NCBI GenBank assembly: GCA_910589415.1
Contig: OU342633.1
Span: forward strand, 16,158,858 to 16,222,857
Source: Malachius bipustulatus
Taxonomy: Eukaryota; Arthropoda; Insecta; Coleoptera; Melyridae
Length of the DNA: 64,000 nt
Reading direction: 5' to 3'
Below, in pieces: positions 47,010 through 60,200 of the stretch (the first letter of the stretch is position 1; every line of letters starts with the position of its first letter). The notes under the pieces were generated by a model, which saw only the letters and a list, made by a program, of their open reading frames with translations, ran no database searches and was not told where the DNA came from. The position numbers and the translations under genes were made by a program.

Positions 47010-48530
47010 CAGGGTGTTTCAGAGATATATGGCCAAATTTAAAGGGATAGTTCCTCTCATAAATATAAGTTTAAAAAAATAAACTCAGCTCAAGGTGACG
47101 ACGTTTCGTTTAAAAGATATCTACTGGGTGTCAAAGTTTAAAATAAATATATGAGCTTTTGGTTACAGCTCGTATAGATTTAAACCGATTTTGATGAAAC
47201 TTGACATGAACAATAAACAAACAAAAATCTTTAATTTTTGCTATTTCAGGTTTTGTAGACGTCTGCCAGTGGCGTAGATATTCAGGGTTGGAGTTCCTTT
47301 TCCCTTCCTATCTTTGACTTCACTGACTTTTTGCAATTGCAAAATCGTTATGCCCATGCATTTCGTAACAAAAAGTATATTTTTTTGTTTGATGATAAAT
47401 AAAACACTAATGTTTTAAAAAATTCTACTGATGTATATTGCTGGATATTAACGTTACACGTGTTTCACTACTTTGTAGCATCTTCAGACGTATGTAAATA
47501 AAATTATTGATATAGTAACATAGCAACAGTATGGTAACCTAAGTGATCATAAAACAAGTAACTAGATTCAAATGAATTTTTAACAGAACTAACTAAAATC
47601 ATAATATTTTTTTATTTCTTTATATCTTTTTATTTTTTTACCTAAAGCAAAACGCACCCTTTTTGAGATATTTGACGTTTTATTAGGAATGGCTGGGCTA
47701 TTTACATTGCAAAATTATTGATTTCATTAAAAGTTATCTGGACATACCTAAGGGCCGAAATAACGTGCAGTAAATGACATTACTAAAAAGCATTTTCGGA
47801 GAAAAGGCAAGCAGAAACTTATGCGTTTGGAGGAACATTTCTTATTTCTGGTGGCCGCTTCTCCGTCAGTGAAAATTTTCCTCCAAACGTAAGTTTCTGC
47901 TTGCCGTTTCCCCGAAAATGCTTTTTAGTAATGTTAGTTACTGCACGTTATTTCGGCCCTGATGATTTGAGAAAACTTCAAATATCTCAAAAACGGTTCC
48001 GTTTGTTCTAAAATGCATGGGTCATTCAATATTGCTTTGGCATTTGCAATAAAGTCAGTGGCGATGAAGATATGGGGAGAAAAGAGCAGGCGCCAACCCT
48101 GAATATTAGATTAGTGACATGGCCTGAGGAAACTTCAAATATCTCAAAAAAGGGGCATATGAAAAAAAATAAAAAAAAAAATACTTTTTTGTTCTAAATT
48201 CCATGGGCTATCCAATAACGTTTTGGCATTAGCAATAACTTCAGTGGCGTAAAAGATAGGGAGGGAAAAGGGGCGCCAACCCTGAATATCTACGCCACTG
48301 GAAGACGTCTACTAAACCTTAAATAGCAAAACTACAGATTCATGCCAAAGCTCATCAACATTGATTTAAATTTAAATTTAAATTTACACGAGCTATAACC
48401 AAAAACTGTTATTATATTTTGTAAACTTTAACACCCTGTATCTTTTGAACGAAACGTCATTTTGAACTAAAACCTTTTTTCCATATTATAGTTATGAGGG
48501 GAATTACCCCTTTAAACATGATGTTTATTC
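47010..48530. mobile_element. Large fold-back element with nested repeats
   Basis: The left arm (47010-about 47385) starts CAGGGTGTTTCAGAG after TATA. The right arm (about 48210-48520) is its diverged inverted copy: CAGTGGCGTAGATATTCAGGG against CCCTGAATATCTACGCCACTG; GACGTTTCGTT against AACGAAACGTC. A single arm of the 37.8-kb MITE (about 47390-47510) and a further palindrome (47751-47960) sit between the arms. No coding content. Confidence 0.75.
47751..47960. repeat. Inner palindrome of about 210 bp
   Basis: AGGGCCGAAATAACGTGCAG on the left and CTGCACGTTATTTCGGCCCT on the right. The match continues inwards through AGCATTTTC and GCAAGCAGAAACTTA. It is a separate hairpin within the larger fold-back element. 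Confidence 0.75.
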
Positions 48531-48800
48531 CTTAAAAAATTTATTCCTTAAAAATTTAAAATTTTCAATTTCCAAAACTCCCTTGTAACTTTTTTCGAAT
48601 TTAAGGGTAGTGTAAAAAAAGTGCATTTTTTAAATAAAGTTAGCCAGTGACAATGGCATAGAAAAGGGGCAAAATTGTTGAATTGTGCCAATTTTTTTTT
48701 TGTTAAATTTAAAAATCCATTTTATGACACGTTTGTTGTCTTAATTTCCTGACACTCTACAGGTGAAAATGTCAAGACGAAATTTTTTCTTTAAATTTTT
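48531..48800. repeat. Repeat family C, inverted copy
   Basis: Reverse-complement relative of 16200-16440, sharing ACTCCCTTGTAACTTTTTTC, GTAGTGTAAAAAAAGTGCAT-like and AAATCCATTTTATG phrases. No coding content. Confidence 0.6.
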
Positions 48801-50494
48801 TACTTAAACGGCTTTTGTAACATTTATAGGATTTTCTATTAGAATAAAGTAGGTATGTATAAAAAATATGTTTCAAAATTGTGAATTCTAAAGAATACAT
48901 TCTTCTGAAAAATCATCTTCTATTGAGTTATGGTGAATTTATAGCTCATTTAGAATAGCTTAGCATCAAATAGAAACATGCTGTATACGTTGAATAGGTA
49001 ATTGAGTCGACAGGGTCATAAAAGTAGAGAATATGAGTATTTAAGCTCCATTGCATGTTCATAAACTCCTGAATTTTTTTAGAAAAAGTTTCCCTAATCT
49101 CTAAGCAGTAATAATTTCTGAATTACTTACCTATTAAGAAAAGATTTTGCACCCCCTACCGTTAGGATCATCATCAACCTATCAACTGTTTCTTCGGGCG
49201 ATACCGAATTGGGCGAAGGATTATGTTATTCACTAATCCCAGGGCTCAATTGGGCGAGAAACGAGAAACTAGGGGATTATAAGAGATAACTGGGCAGACA
49301 AAGAAATACATGTGTGGCCTTGTCCATATATATAGCAGTGTTGCCAGATTTATTTTCAATAACTGCTACTTATTTGTTCGACATTAAAGGGTGGCCAATG
49401 AGAGAAGTTTTTTATCATTTACTATATTCAAGGGATTGTTGAATAGTATTAACGAACTATGATTTATGTTTAGTAACAAAATGATGACCTTTCGTGTTTT
49501 CCATATTTTCTACTGAAAACTCACCATGTTTTTAAATCTAAGCAATTCCAATGCCAAATATCTCTGGAATTTACTACTTCTAATCAATAAAATTTAAAAA
49601 TTAAACGTCTCTTTAATAATACACATTTATTTTCAAAACTAAATCGCAACAATAATAATCATATTTACAATTTTCAATACGTAGGGTGTTAATGAACACG
49701 CGTGACACACTTGAAGGGCACGTAGGAAATGCAAAAAATAGGTAGTAGAAAATCATCCTCTCCCATACAAAAAATGTTAATTCTATTATCACATACCTAT
49801 AGGATAAGGAATTTTCATATGTTGAAATGATTAATTTTAAATATTGAATCCCTTAATTATTTGAACAGAGAAATATTAAATGAATAATTTTTCAATAATT
49901 GAAACAAAAGTCTTTTCTGCTATATTAATTATTAAGTATGCAATCGAATCGTCCAATCGATCGTTTTCGTGAAAATTAGGAAACATTTTCGACTAAAATA
50001 ATATTAGGGAGTTCTAACAAAACTTTCTATTATTTCTATCCTTCCGGTGGAGTACCTTATAGGTACTAGGTAGGTATGTCATTGCAATGGTATTTTTTCA
50101 CAGCACTTTCAGATGTGTGAACAAAAAATAAGAAATTTGAAACAGACTGAATGACTTCTGCAAATAAATACTTTTCTAAAGTATAATTATTATGCAACAT
50201 GAAATTGACAACATCGTGAAAATTTATCATGGTTTTCTCAAAGGCAACAACCTAGTCAATTAAAAATTATGATAAATTTATGATAAATCAATTATTCAAG
50301 CAATCAAGTAATTGATTACTTTTTATGGATTATTTGAGTAGGTATAGCAACGACGTTTACTTTTCTATTAATGTTTCATGTTTCTGCTGTATAGGTAAGT
50401 ATAGTATAAAATAATTGTAAATGCACTAAGGGCTTGATGTATTTGATAGAACTTAAAAAAATAATACATCAAATATTAATATTATTTATTTATT
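48801..50494. other. No gene recognised
   Basis: AT-rich DNA. A short GGGCGAA/GGGCGAG motif cluster at about 49195-49265 resembles the repeats at 46630 and 50600 in reverse orientation. No ORF, palindrome or RNA gene was identified. Confidence 0.4.
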
Positions 50495-50720
50495 TTTTTC
50501 AGTTTTATTTAATGTAGAAAATCGGAATTTCTGTAAAATCTGGCAACGTAGCCACATTAAAGCATGCAAATAACTCAACGGTATTTAAAAATTCCTTCGC
50601 CCAATTGAGCTGTAGGATTATAGGCCCCCCCCGTGGTGCCGAAGGGTCACTCAGGTAGTTTCGCCCAATTGAGAAACGCCGGTTTCTTCTCCATTCAATT
50701 TGAAGCTTATTTCATGTAAG
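50495..50720. repeat. CGCCCAA repeat, direct copy of 46535-46725
   Basis: It shares TTTTATTTAATGTAGAAAAT, GCATGCAAATAACTCAACGG and TTTCGCCCAATTGAGAAACG with the upstream copy. A C-run at about 50625-50632 and a long T-run at about 50762-50788 lie in or near it. Confidence 0.65.
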
Positions 50721-51020
50721 TATTGTCATGTACTATTCTATAGAACCTACTTACGGAATTTTTTTTAATTTTTTTTTTTTTTTTTTTTGAAAATCGACGA
50801 TTTTTTATCAGTTTGTGTACGGTCGCATTGTATGCAATCTCATCCGCATAATAAGATACTATGTGCAAAGTTAAGACAGGGACATGTGAGCCGTTTTCCG
50901 ATATCTTGACCCGTTTTCAATGTAAGTGCTTTAAAAATGGAATTTTGCGATTTTCATTTGTTTTTACGGAAGCGCTGAGCTGCCATCGTTTTCCGTAAAA
51001 ACTTTTTTTATATAATTTAC

Positions 51021-51157
51021 AGTTCGAACTGTAAATTTACAGTTCAAAGTGTAAATTTACAGTTCAAAGTGTAAATTTACAGTTCAAACTGTAAATTTAC
51101 AGTTCAAAGTGTAAATTTACAGTTCAAACTGTAAATTTATAGTTTGAACTGTAAATG
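51021..51157. repeat. 20-bp palindromic tandem repeat, left array
   Basis: About seven units of AATTTACAGTTCAAACTGTA with point variants (CAAAGTG, CGAACTG). The single-strand copy can fold on itself at every unit. Confidence 0.85.
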
Positions 51158-51322
51158 CAGGTTTTATCACTGGAACTGTATGCTTCCGTATAAAAGGGCA
51201 CCTTATCCAAGACTACTATACTATTTTACATAAAATCTGCATTTTTTTTATTGAAAATGCACATGCACTGCAGAGAAATCCCTATGACGCTTTGGGAGCG
51301 GTGCATGAGCGGAGATATCGAT

Positions 51323-54280
51323 TCACGTTCGCCTTGAATCTCTGTAAGTTGTATACTTAGGGAAACACGCCCTTTGAAATGCTATTCCAAAGTGATGCGG
51401 TTCTATACATAAAAGAAGTCTGAAATAGGGTGGTACGAGGTGTAACGAGCTGAACCTGATACGGATGAGCGTCTGCGGCTCGACGTGTATTTCTGCCCGG
51501 TCTTGCGTTCTTGGCGGGATCAAGTCTTTTGAACACTTTCCATTAAAATATCTGTAAAACAGACTCAGGTCAGCTACTCTTCTTCGATGTTCAAGGGTGT
51601 CTAAATTTTTTGTCAAATCTGGGTCCCCAATCAAGCGGATGGCTCTTTTCTGAAAAGAGTCGAGTAGTCTCAGCGTATGTTTGGGAGCTGAGCTCCAAAC
51701 ATGTGAGCAGTACTCCAAGGATGGTCGGATTTGAGCCTTGTATAAGAGGAGAAGCTGTTGTGGTGTATAAAATTTCTTCGTGCGGAAGAGTGTTCCAAGT
51801 TTTTGAGAAGCACTCTTCGCCAGACCTGCAACATGATCATGCCAAGACATGTTCTCTCCGAGTCTCACGCCAAGTAAACGAAGAGATGACGGTGGGGTAA
51901 GAGAGTGTCCCGCCGTCATCATATCTGGCTCCAAAACGTTAGTCGTTTTGGAGAAGATGACTGCTTGGGTTTTTCCAGCATTAAATTGGACTTGGTTTCT
52001 ATCGCCCCAAGTTAGAATGTCTTGCAAGTCGTTGTTAAGTATGGCAACTTCTTGCTCCCTGCGAGACTGTGCGTCGATGGCAGATGTTCGCGCATCTAAC
52101 GTATAAGAAGATATGAGGGTACTGTCGTCGGCAAAACTGTATATTGGATTTTTTGTTGTTTCAAGCAAGTAATTTATAAATATTAGAAAGAGAGTCGGAG
52201 ATAAAATGGATGGCACTGAGGCACACCGGCATTGATGGAAAAGGTCTCAGAAAGAACTCCATCGACTGCCACCTGTAATGAACGATCTCCGAGATAACTC
52301 GCAAGCCACAAGCAGAATTTCTCGGGCATGCCATAGGCCTGCAGTTTTGCCAACAGTCCAACATGCCAAACACGGTCGAAAGCTCTAGAAATATCAAGCG
52401 CAACCCCTCGAGACTCCCCATGGTGCTCGATTGCGCCGCTCCACAGCTCGGTGACGTAAGTGAGGAGGTCACCAGTTGACCTCTGTTTGCGGAATCCGTA
52501 TTGGCGGTCGCTGATTATATTAGCTCCTTCCAAGTATTTGAAAAGATGTTGGTTAATAGCTTTCTCCATAATCTTGGATATTACTGAAAGAAGTGCCACT
52601 GGTCGATAGTTATTTGGTATAGTCTTTTTGCCTTTCTTGGGAATAGGTTGGATCCGTGCACATTTCCAGCAAGAAGGAAATATTCCCTTTTTATACGACA
52701 AGTTGAAAAGTCGGCAGAAAACAGATGACAGCTCAGTGGCGCATTTTTTTAGTACGATAACAGGTACGTCATCGGGCCCAGAAGCTTTGTTTGGGTCTAA
52801 GGCTAACATAATGCTCTTTATGACACGCTGTCGGAAAACAATATCTGACATTTTGGTCTCCACGGAAGGGATCATTGGCGGAGTTCTTCCATGAAAGTCG
52901 ACGGAAGAGTGTGAAGAAAAGACTCCCGCCAACAAGTTTGCCTTCTCAGTAGCCGTGGGTGCGATAGTCCCATCTGTCCGTGAAAGTGGTGGAATCGTGG
53001 ATCTGGGGAAGTTCTGGCTGACTGCCTTAGTTACAGACCAAAAAGATTTCGAACCGTTAGGGCAGGAGAGAAGTTTGTTCCTAATTCTTTGGTTGTGAGT
53101 TTCCTTGGTTTGATCTATTATTTCTTTGCATTTGTTTCGAGCAAGGATGAAATTGTGGTGGTTTATGCCGTCGGGGCTCTCTCGCCATTGGCGAAAGAAA
53201 AGCCAGTTGTTTGGAGGCGACAGCTTCCTTGCATCTTTTGTTGAACCAAGGTTTGCTGTTTGAGGACTGTTTTTTTGAAAAGGGAATGTAGGCTTCCATG
53301 CCTGTTAGGATGACTTGAGCAACTTCCCTAGCACAAACAGATGGATCATTAGAGCCGAAGCAAATACTCCTCCATGGAAAATCTCGATAATATTCCCTGA
53401 GTTCTTCCCATTTAGCAGATCTATAGTGCCAGACTATACGAGGTTTACTTGTTTCTTTAACACTAGTAATTGGTAGGACACAAGATGTTGAGACGAGTTT
53501 GTGATCTGAGGAACCCAGTGGTGCTTTCACCGTGATAGTATACATATATTTGAGGGTTCGTGGTCAAAAACAGATCCAACAGGCTAGCGAATTCTCCCTC
53601 GCGATCGGGAATGCGTGTTGGTTCATCAACGAGCTGGGTAAAACCACAGCTGATCGCAAACGATTCCGCTTCACGGCCTTCTTCATAAATGAAGTTTGAG
53701 TATTTAAGCCAGTTGATGTTATGTACATTAAAATCACCCAAGATGGATATCTCAGCTTTGGGGTAGTTTATCTGTATGAATTCAACAGTTTTTGCGAGGG
53801 ACAAAAAAAGTGTCCTATACTGTGTATCACTGGGTGGTCGGTATAAACAACAGATAATCTCGTTGTTTGTCGGTCTGTTATCCTAAGCCACATGACGTCG
53901 AAGTCATGGGGCTCAAACACTTCCTCACGCTGGCAGGAGAGGTCACTTCTGACAAAAATGCCAATTCCGAAGTTACGTCTAAATCGGGAATGAAAGTCAT
54001 ATCCTGGATAAAGATAATTAACTGTGCTTGATGACGCTTGGACTTTTGTTTCGCACAGTGCTAGAATGTGAGGTTTATTTGTCTGAAGATGTTGATGTAC
54101 TGAATTGATATTCGTATTTAAACCTCTAATAATATTACAAAAGTCGACTATAAATATTTCCATTCTGGAGGTGTTATTATTCTTTCTCTTGCATGAATGA
54201 GCCCCTGGATTAGCCCCCGCCCGGAGATCCGAATGGGGGGTCGTTTTAACTCCGGAAAATTTTAACCCTGGGAACGCCAT
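51323..54280 (-). pseudogene. Non-LTR retrotransposon ORF2 (endonuclease plus RT), CR1/L2/Jockey-like, frameshifted
   Basis: Several minus-strand frames are successive parts of one polyprotein. The endonuclease has NIIRGLNTNINSVHQHLQTN and LALCETKVQ (53768-54280), ISILGDFNVHNINW (53463-53804) and GSSDHKLVS (53081-53545). The reverse transcriptase has KASGPDDVPVIVLKKCA, NNYRPVALLSVISKIMEK, RQYGFRKQRSTGDLLTYV and LDISRAFDRVWH (52183-52935). After a frameshift inside the GVPQ/ILSP motif it continues with FADDSTLIS and the thumb region (51323-52216). At least three frameshifts make it inactive. The 5' untranslated part is GC-richer (about 54285-54550). It lies between the opposed 20-bp arrays. 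Clade assignment is by motif feel and is approximate. Confidence 0.85.
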
Positions 54281-54554
54281 CCATGCATATTAATTGTTTA
54301 TTACCCCAAGGACCGGAATCTCTGGCACAGCAACGAAACGTCAGCTCTTTAAAGCAACTTCACGCCGCCTAAGCCAGAAAGATGGTATCGCACCGGGCGA
54401 GGCTGTGTGGGTTATATGTCCTCTACCATCTGGTTTGCTAGTTTTGGTCAACCCCGGGGTATTTGATTTCCTCGGTGTCATCTATATGGACGACATTCCC
54501 CTATCCGCCACCCGGGGAGGCTCCCGATGGGGGACTAACAACCCCGACACGGGT

Positions 54555-54672
54555 TTACAGTTCAAACTGTAAATTTACAGTTTGAACTGTAAATTTACAG
54601 TTTGAACTGTAAATTTACACTTTGAACTGTAAATTTACAGTTCGAACTGTAAATTTACAGTTAGAACTATAA
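54555..54672. repeat. 20-bp palindromic tandem repeat, right array
   Basis: About six units related to the left array (TTTACAGTTTGAACTGTAAA with variants). The array is followed by the inverted outer end of the fold-back element. Confidence 0.85.
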
Positions 54673-55244
54673 ATTATATAAAAAAAGTTTTTACGGAAAA
54701 CGATGGCAGCTCAGCGCTTCCGTAGTTTATAACTCATAAATCACTCGTTATAAATTTGAACTATAAACACTTTTTGTTTTAATTTTTTGAGACCAGCAAT
54801 GTCCTATTTAAAACAAGAAAGTTGATGGCAACTTCCGGTATAACCGGAAGTGGTATATGGGGTTGTAAATATTTTAGTACAGTCGCTCCAAACTGAAATC
54901 ATACATGTACAAATTCTCAGAGGTCAATCACTTTTCAATTTATCAAAGGTTCTCGCGCCTCACCCTGTAAGTATAATACTTTGTGTTTGTTAACAATTTT
55001 TTTTTCAACCCTTGAAAATGTTGCAATTTTGTTCATATTATACAGCTAGGGTGAGTCATAACGGGTAAGTATTAGAACATATTCTACCAGCGGATAGAAG
55101 AATGTTTTTGTCCTAATAAGCCAAGCAAATGGAGGTTTTCTCTTGACGAAAATAGTTACGGATACCGCCGGTGTCATCACACGCTGGATAGCCCTCAGAT
55201 CCAACTGCACAATGTTCTACTCGAGTTTACCATTTTTCTTTTTT

Positions 55245-55570
55245 TATTAACAATTTAGTGCAAAAAATCGCTTTTTTGTTTTTTGCTTATAAAAGAAAAA
55301 CTGATGGAGCGATGTAAATGGTCCCAATGGAAGAATGATAGGGAATTAAAATATGAAGAAAATTAAAGCTAAAACAACGCGATCTATTCATTATTAAGGA
55401 TCAAAGTCCCACCTCAAAAAAAAAAAACAGCGGTTTTCAAAAATTAATTCGTACGTCGCCATTTTTGTAGTACAGACTATTTGCGAGATAGTCGATATTG
55501 ATAGGTACTTCCTGTGTGCGAAACGCAGACGCTGTCAGATAATTAGTTTTCGCGTAGTTGCAATCAAAAG
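55245..55570. repeat. Repeat family D, inverted copy
   Basis: Reverse-complement relative of 6655-7012. Shared phrases include TTTGCTTATAAAAGAAAAAC, AATGGTCCCAATGG and AATTAGTTTTCGCG. No coding content. Confidence 0.6.
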
Positions 55571-56042
55571 TCATATCATATTTTGCAGCGAGGTTGGATA
55601 ATAATGTCTGGAGGTCGTCCGATTCAAATTTATCATATGGATTTGGAAAGCAGAAGTGTTCAGCTATAAAACGTCAATCTTCATTTTTATTTAAATGCTG
55701 AAAAATAGGTAAAAATTGCGCACGAACGCGAGCGAAAACAGCGCCTTGTATTACTATACAGTGCTCGCCATAGAATTCGCATCAAAGGGGAAAACCTTTT
55801 GTTTTCCATACTTTTGAAGAAAAAAAATTTGCTATAAGTTTGTACTTTTTAAAAGATTTGATTTTAGCGCACTAGATCCATGGTGTGAATTTTAGTTCCA
55901 AAGAAAATTGCGTTTATTTAAACAAAATTGTAAAAAACGTGATAATTCCAAAACTCAAAGTGTTTTGCTGGAAATTTGGTCAAAATTCGTTAGAAATTCA
56001 TCAAATATAATGTCAGTTACGAAAGGAATATTTTTTTATCTT
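55571..56042. other. No gene recognised
   Basis: A spacer between repeat D and the RTE-like relic. Open frames on the plus strand from 55908 run into the antisense of the relic and are not genes. Confidence 0.35.
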
Positions 56043-57298
56043 CTTCTTGTAGTGCATCTCCTATCGGAGGTTTGCTATCATCACAGGAATCCGGACCCTG
56101 CTGACTGCAGCTATGAACAGCTGAACATTGCTACAGTCAAACCAATCCCTCAGGTTCCTCAGCCAGGATACACGGTGTCTGCCAATATTCCGCTTTCCAC
56201 CAATCTTCCTCTGGATTATCAGTTGGAGAAGTGTGTATTTCTGTCCTTTCATTATATGGCCCAGATATTGAAGCTTTCTCTTTTTTATGGTGCTAACTAT
56301 TTCGCACTCTTTCTGCATTCGGTTCAGCACTTCGGCATTAGTAATTCTATCGGCCCAGGAAATCCCCTCATTCTTCGGTAGCACCACATTTCGGAGGCTT
56401 GTAGTTTATACATGTGGCTTTTCTTGAGGGTCCATGCCTCGACTCCATACAAAAGCGTGGAAAAGATATAACAGCGAAGCATCCTCATCCTAAGCTCCAT
56501 GTCAATATCCCGACTTGTAAACAACTTTTTCATTCTCATAAATATAGATCTGGCCATCTCTATCCTCATTCTTATGTCTCTTGTTTGATCACCGGTTTGT
56601 TCTATCCAAGTTCCGATATTTATACGTTGGCACAATCTCTATTGTGGTGTTTGCCACCGTCAGATTCACAGGGTTCAGACCCCGCGGGAACCTTGTAACT
56701 ACCATTAACTTGGTTTTCTTTATATTAATTTTTAGTCCGTATTCATTACACCGCTCATCTAATTTTTCCAAAAGGTGTTGTGTGTCTTCAAGACTGCTCG
56801 TCAACAAGACGGTATCATCAGCATATCTCAAATTATCAATCAGTTCTCCATTTATAACTATTCCCACTGACTCATCTTCTAAGGTTTCCTTAAAAATAGC
56901 TCACTATATACATTAAAAAGAAGCGGGGATAGGATGCAACCTTGTCTCACACCATGACGAATCTCCATTTCTTCTGTTGGTTGGTTCTGTACTACTGTAT
57001 TAGCTTTTTGTCCCCAATATAGGTTAGTTACTAATTATTCTAACGTCGTCCGAGTCAATGTTTTTGCTGACGAGTAGTTGATGCAATTTGTCATGTTTCA
57101 CTTTGTCAAAGGCTTTCTGAAAATCGATATAACATGCATACACCTCCTGGTTTATATCAAGACATCGCTGGAAAAGAACGTTAATCCCAAAAAGCGCCTC
57201 TCGTGTCCCAAGTCCCTCGCGGAATCCAAACTGTGTGTTGCTTAGGTCTTCCTCGAGTCTTCTGTAAATTCTTTTGTGTATGATCTTCAAGAACAACT

Positions 57299-60200
57299 CA
57301 AGAAACCCAAGGACAACTAATTGGGAGATCTTTACAAAAGATCTCCAAATAAGGTTCAAGGGTCCCCCACCTCAAATCATACAGGAAAACATAGACCAAG
57401 AGGTAGAGAAATTAAGCAAAAAGATAACCGAGGCGTACGAAAAGGCGTGTCCCTTGAGAAGGCCTCCAGAAAAGAAAATCAGGTGGTGGAGCAAAGAACT
57501 CCATCACCTCAGGAGGTCAGCGAGGAGGTCACTTCGACAGGCCGTGACCTCAGGAGAGGACACTCAATGGGACCGTTTTCGAGAAGCCAGAAGAGAATTT
57601 AAGAGAGAGATAAGGCACAGCAAGAGAGCGAGCTGGCGAGAATTCTGCGAGGAGATAACCTCCCTCCCGGAGGCTGCCAGGCTCGCAAAATTGCTTAGTG
57701 CCTCAAAACGCAACGAAATAGGCTCGATCAAGAAAGAGGACGGAACCTGGACAGAAACGGAGGAGGAGACAATTGAGCACCTCCTCAGAATCCACTTCCC
57801 GGGAACAGACCAAGTCGACCCAGAGAGGCGGGCGGAGCCAACCTCGGACTGGCAGCTAGCCGAAAATCTGGTAAACGACGAGGTCATACGAAGGGTAAGC
57901 AAAGAGTTCCGTCCATACAAGACAGCAGGACCTGATGGCATTTTCCCAGCATTGCTGCAGGCGGGCCTGGAAACGATTCTCCCCAGCGTGAGAAACATAT
58001 TCCGGGCTAGCCTAGCAACGGGATATGTGCCCCAGGCATGGAGGAAAGCAAATGTGGTCTTCATTCCCAAACAAGGAAAAGAGGACTACACTTTAGCTAA
58101 GTCATTCAGGCCTATCAGTCTGACATCCTTCATGCTGAAAATGCTAGAAAGGATAGTCGACAGATACCTGATAGAAAACACACTGCGTGAGTTCCCGTTT
58201 CACAGGGGTCAACATGCTTACCTGAAGCAAAGATCCACGGAAACTGCTCTACACGCAGTGACTAGAGAAATTGAAAAAGCGCTGCATCACGGGAACTGGG
58301 CCTTGGCCATTTTCTTTGATGTGGAAGGCGCTTTTGACAAGGCAGGAACAAGAACCATATGCACAGAGCTGCAATCCAGGGGTACCCCCCCGGTCCTGAT
58401 TAACTGGATTGCTTCAGCGATCGAAAGCAGGCAGGTGTCGTCGGGTGCGGGAGAAGTTCGAGTTGGCATTGCGGTGAGTGGTGGATGCCCCCAAGGCAGC
58501 TGCTTATCACCTCACCTGTGGTGCCTGATCATGGACGGCCTCCTAAAGCGCCTGACAGATGACGGACTGTATGCACAGGCATACGCTGACGACGGGCTGG
58601 TTCTAGTAACCGGCCAATTCCTAAGCGTGGTCTGCGATCGCATGCAGAGTGCATGTAAGATAATTGAAAAATGGTGTGAAGAGGCGGGGCTGACCATCAA
58701 CCCCGAAAAGACCGACATGGTCCTCTTCACAAGGAAAAGGGAAAAAAGAGGATTCAAACCACCCAGGCTGTTTGGCAAACTCCTAACTCTTAGTGGGGAG
58801 GCCAAATACCTTGGAATGGTACTAGACGAAAAGCTGACCTGGAAGCCACAGATTGACAGAATAGTCACAAAAACTGTGTCATCTCTATGGCAGCTAAGAG
58901 GCATCTCTATGGCTCTATGGACAATAGGCAAGGTGTGGGGGCTAAAACCGAAGATAATGCACTGGTTATACACGGCCATCATCAGACCGAGAATCAGTTA
59001 TGGTTCGGTGGTCTGGTGGAAAACAACCACAAGCAATACCGTTGCAAACAGGCTAGCTAAACTCCAACGGCTCGCCAGTTTGCTAATAACAAGTGCAATG
59101 AGAACCACCCCGTCAGCAGCCCTGAATGTCATTCTGGAGCTGCCACCGCTTCCCATTTGGATAAAAGGGGAGGCCATGGCGGCCCACCTAAGAATGCGTG
59201 ATTCGGGACTATGGAAAGGCGGAGGTTACAAAGGACACACAGAGATAGCCAAGGTTGCCGAGATGGAGATACCAATCTCAAACCTTATGTCTACCTCAAA
59301 AACAAGAAACAACAGAGAAAACAAGAAATTTACCCTGCAAATTCCTGAAATGGAAAAGTGGGAAAAAAGGGAGGTAGCCTTCGAACCAGGAGGACTAGTC
59401 TGTTTCACAGACGGCTCCAGGAACAAAAATGGCCACGTAGGAGCGGGGCTCTACCTGGCTGGACGGAAACTGGGAAGATCCTACCCTCTTGGGTCCACCG
59501 CAACCGTCTTCCAGGCGGAGATTTATGCCATCATTTATGCCTGCAAGCAGCTAGACTGGAGCAGATAACAGAAGCCGGGGAACTGACGATATACAAATGC
59601 ACGGATAGTCAGGCCGCCGCAAAAGCGCTGGGCACACACGGAACCAGCTCCCCGCTGGTCCAGGAGTGTGTCGAGGCGCTGAACAGACTGGCGGACAGAA
59701 AATCGGTGCATATCGTGTGGGTTCCCGCACACTCAGGTGTACCAGGTAATGAGCTAGCAGATCAATACGCGAAGCTCGGGACCAGGGAAACCTTTTGTGG
59801 GCCGGAGCCCGTCCTGGGTCTGACCAAAAATCTTCTCAAAGAATCTATAAAAGAATGGACTCGCAAGGGTTTAGAGAACCACTGGGAAACAGCACCAGGC
59901 TGCAGACAGGCCAGGCTGTTTCTGGCTGGTCCGATTGGAAACAGATGGACCAGCATGTCCAGAATGAACCGGAAGGAACTCAGACTACTAGTCGGGGTTC
60001 TCACCGGTCACAGCAGTCTGAACAGACACCTGCAAGTGATGGGGGTCACTCGGGACCCGGTCTGCCCTAAATGCGGAATGGATGACGAGGACTCCCACCA
60101 TTATGTGGGCGTATGCGAGGTATACAGTAACCTCAGGCTCAACATCTTTGGGTCTGAGGAGCTACAAGAGGAAGAAATGAAACTCCTCTCATACAACAAC

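Larger units (their letters stand above)
50964..54722. mobile_element. Fold-back element with opposed 20-bp repeat arrays, enclosing a LINE
   Basis: The outer ends TACGGAAGCGCTGAGCTGCC and GGCAGCTCAGCGCTTCCGTA are inverted. The inverted match runs about 55 bp (CATCGTTTTCCGTAAAAAC, TATATAATTTA). Directly inside each end is a tandem array of a 20-bp unit (about 7 copies at 51021-51157, about 6 at 54555-54672). The unit is itself palindromic (CAGTTCAAACTG within it). The core is a non-LTR retrotransposon. The layout repeats, on a smaller scale, that of the 24-33 kb element. Confidence 0.75.
50860..54990. repeat. Family A copy split by a second fold-back element (50860-50956 and 54723-54990)
   Basis: The left part ends GATTTTCATTTG, and the right part resumes TTTATAACTCATAAATCACTC. 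Joined, they give the family A phrase seen intact at 230-260. The break therefore marks the insertion site. A GTTT-like duplication at the borders is likely, but its length is ambiguous because of the T-run. Confidence 0.7.

Noticed and set aside
53463..53804. Independent small genes in the 51-54 kb block
   Set aside because: Each holds a successive motif of one LINE polyprotein (ETK, GDFN, SDH, then RT motifs). They are pieces of one frameshifted ORF.
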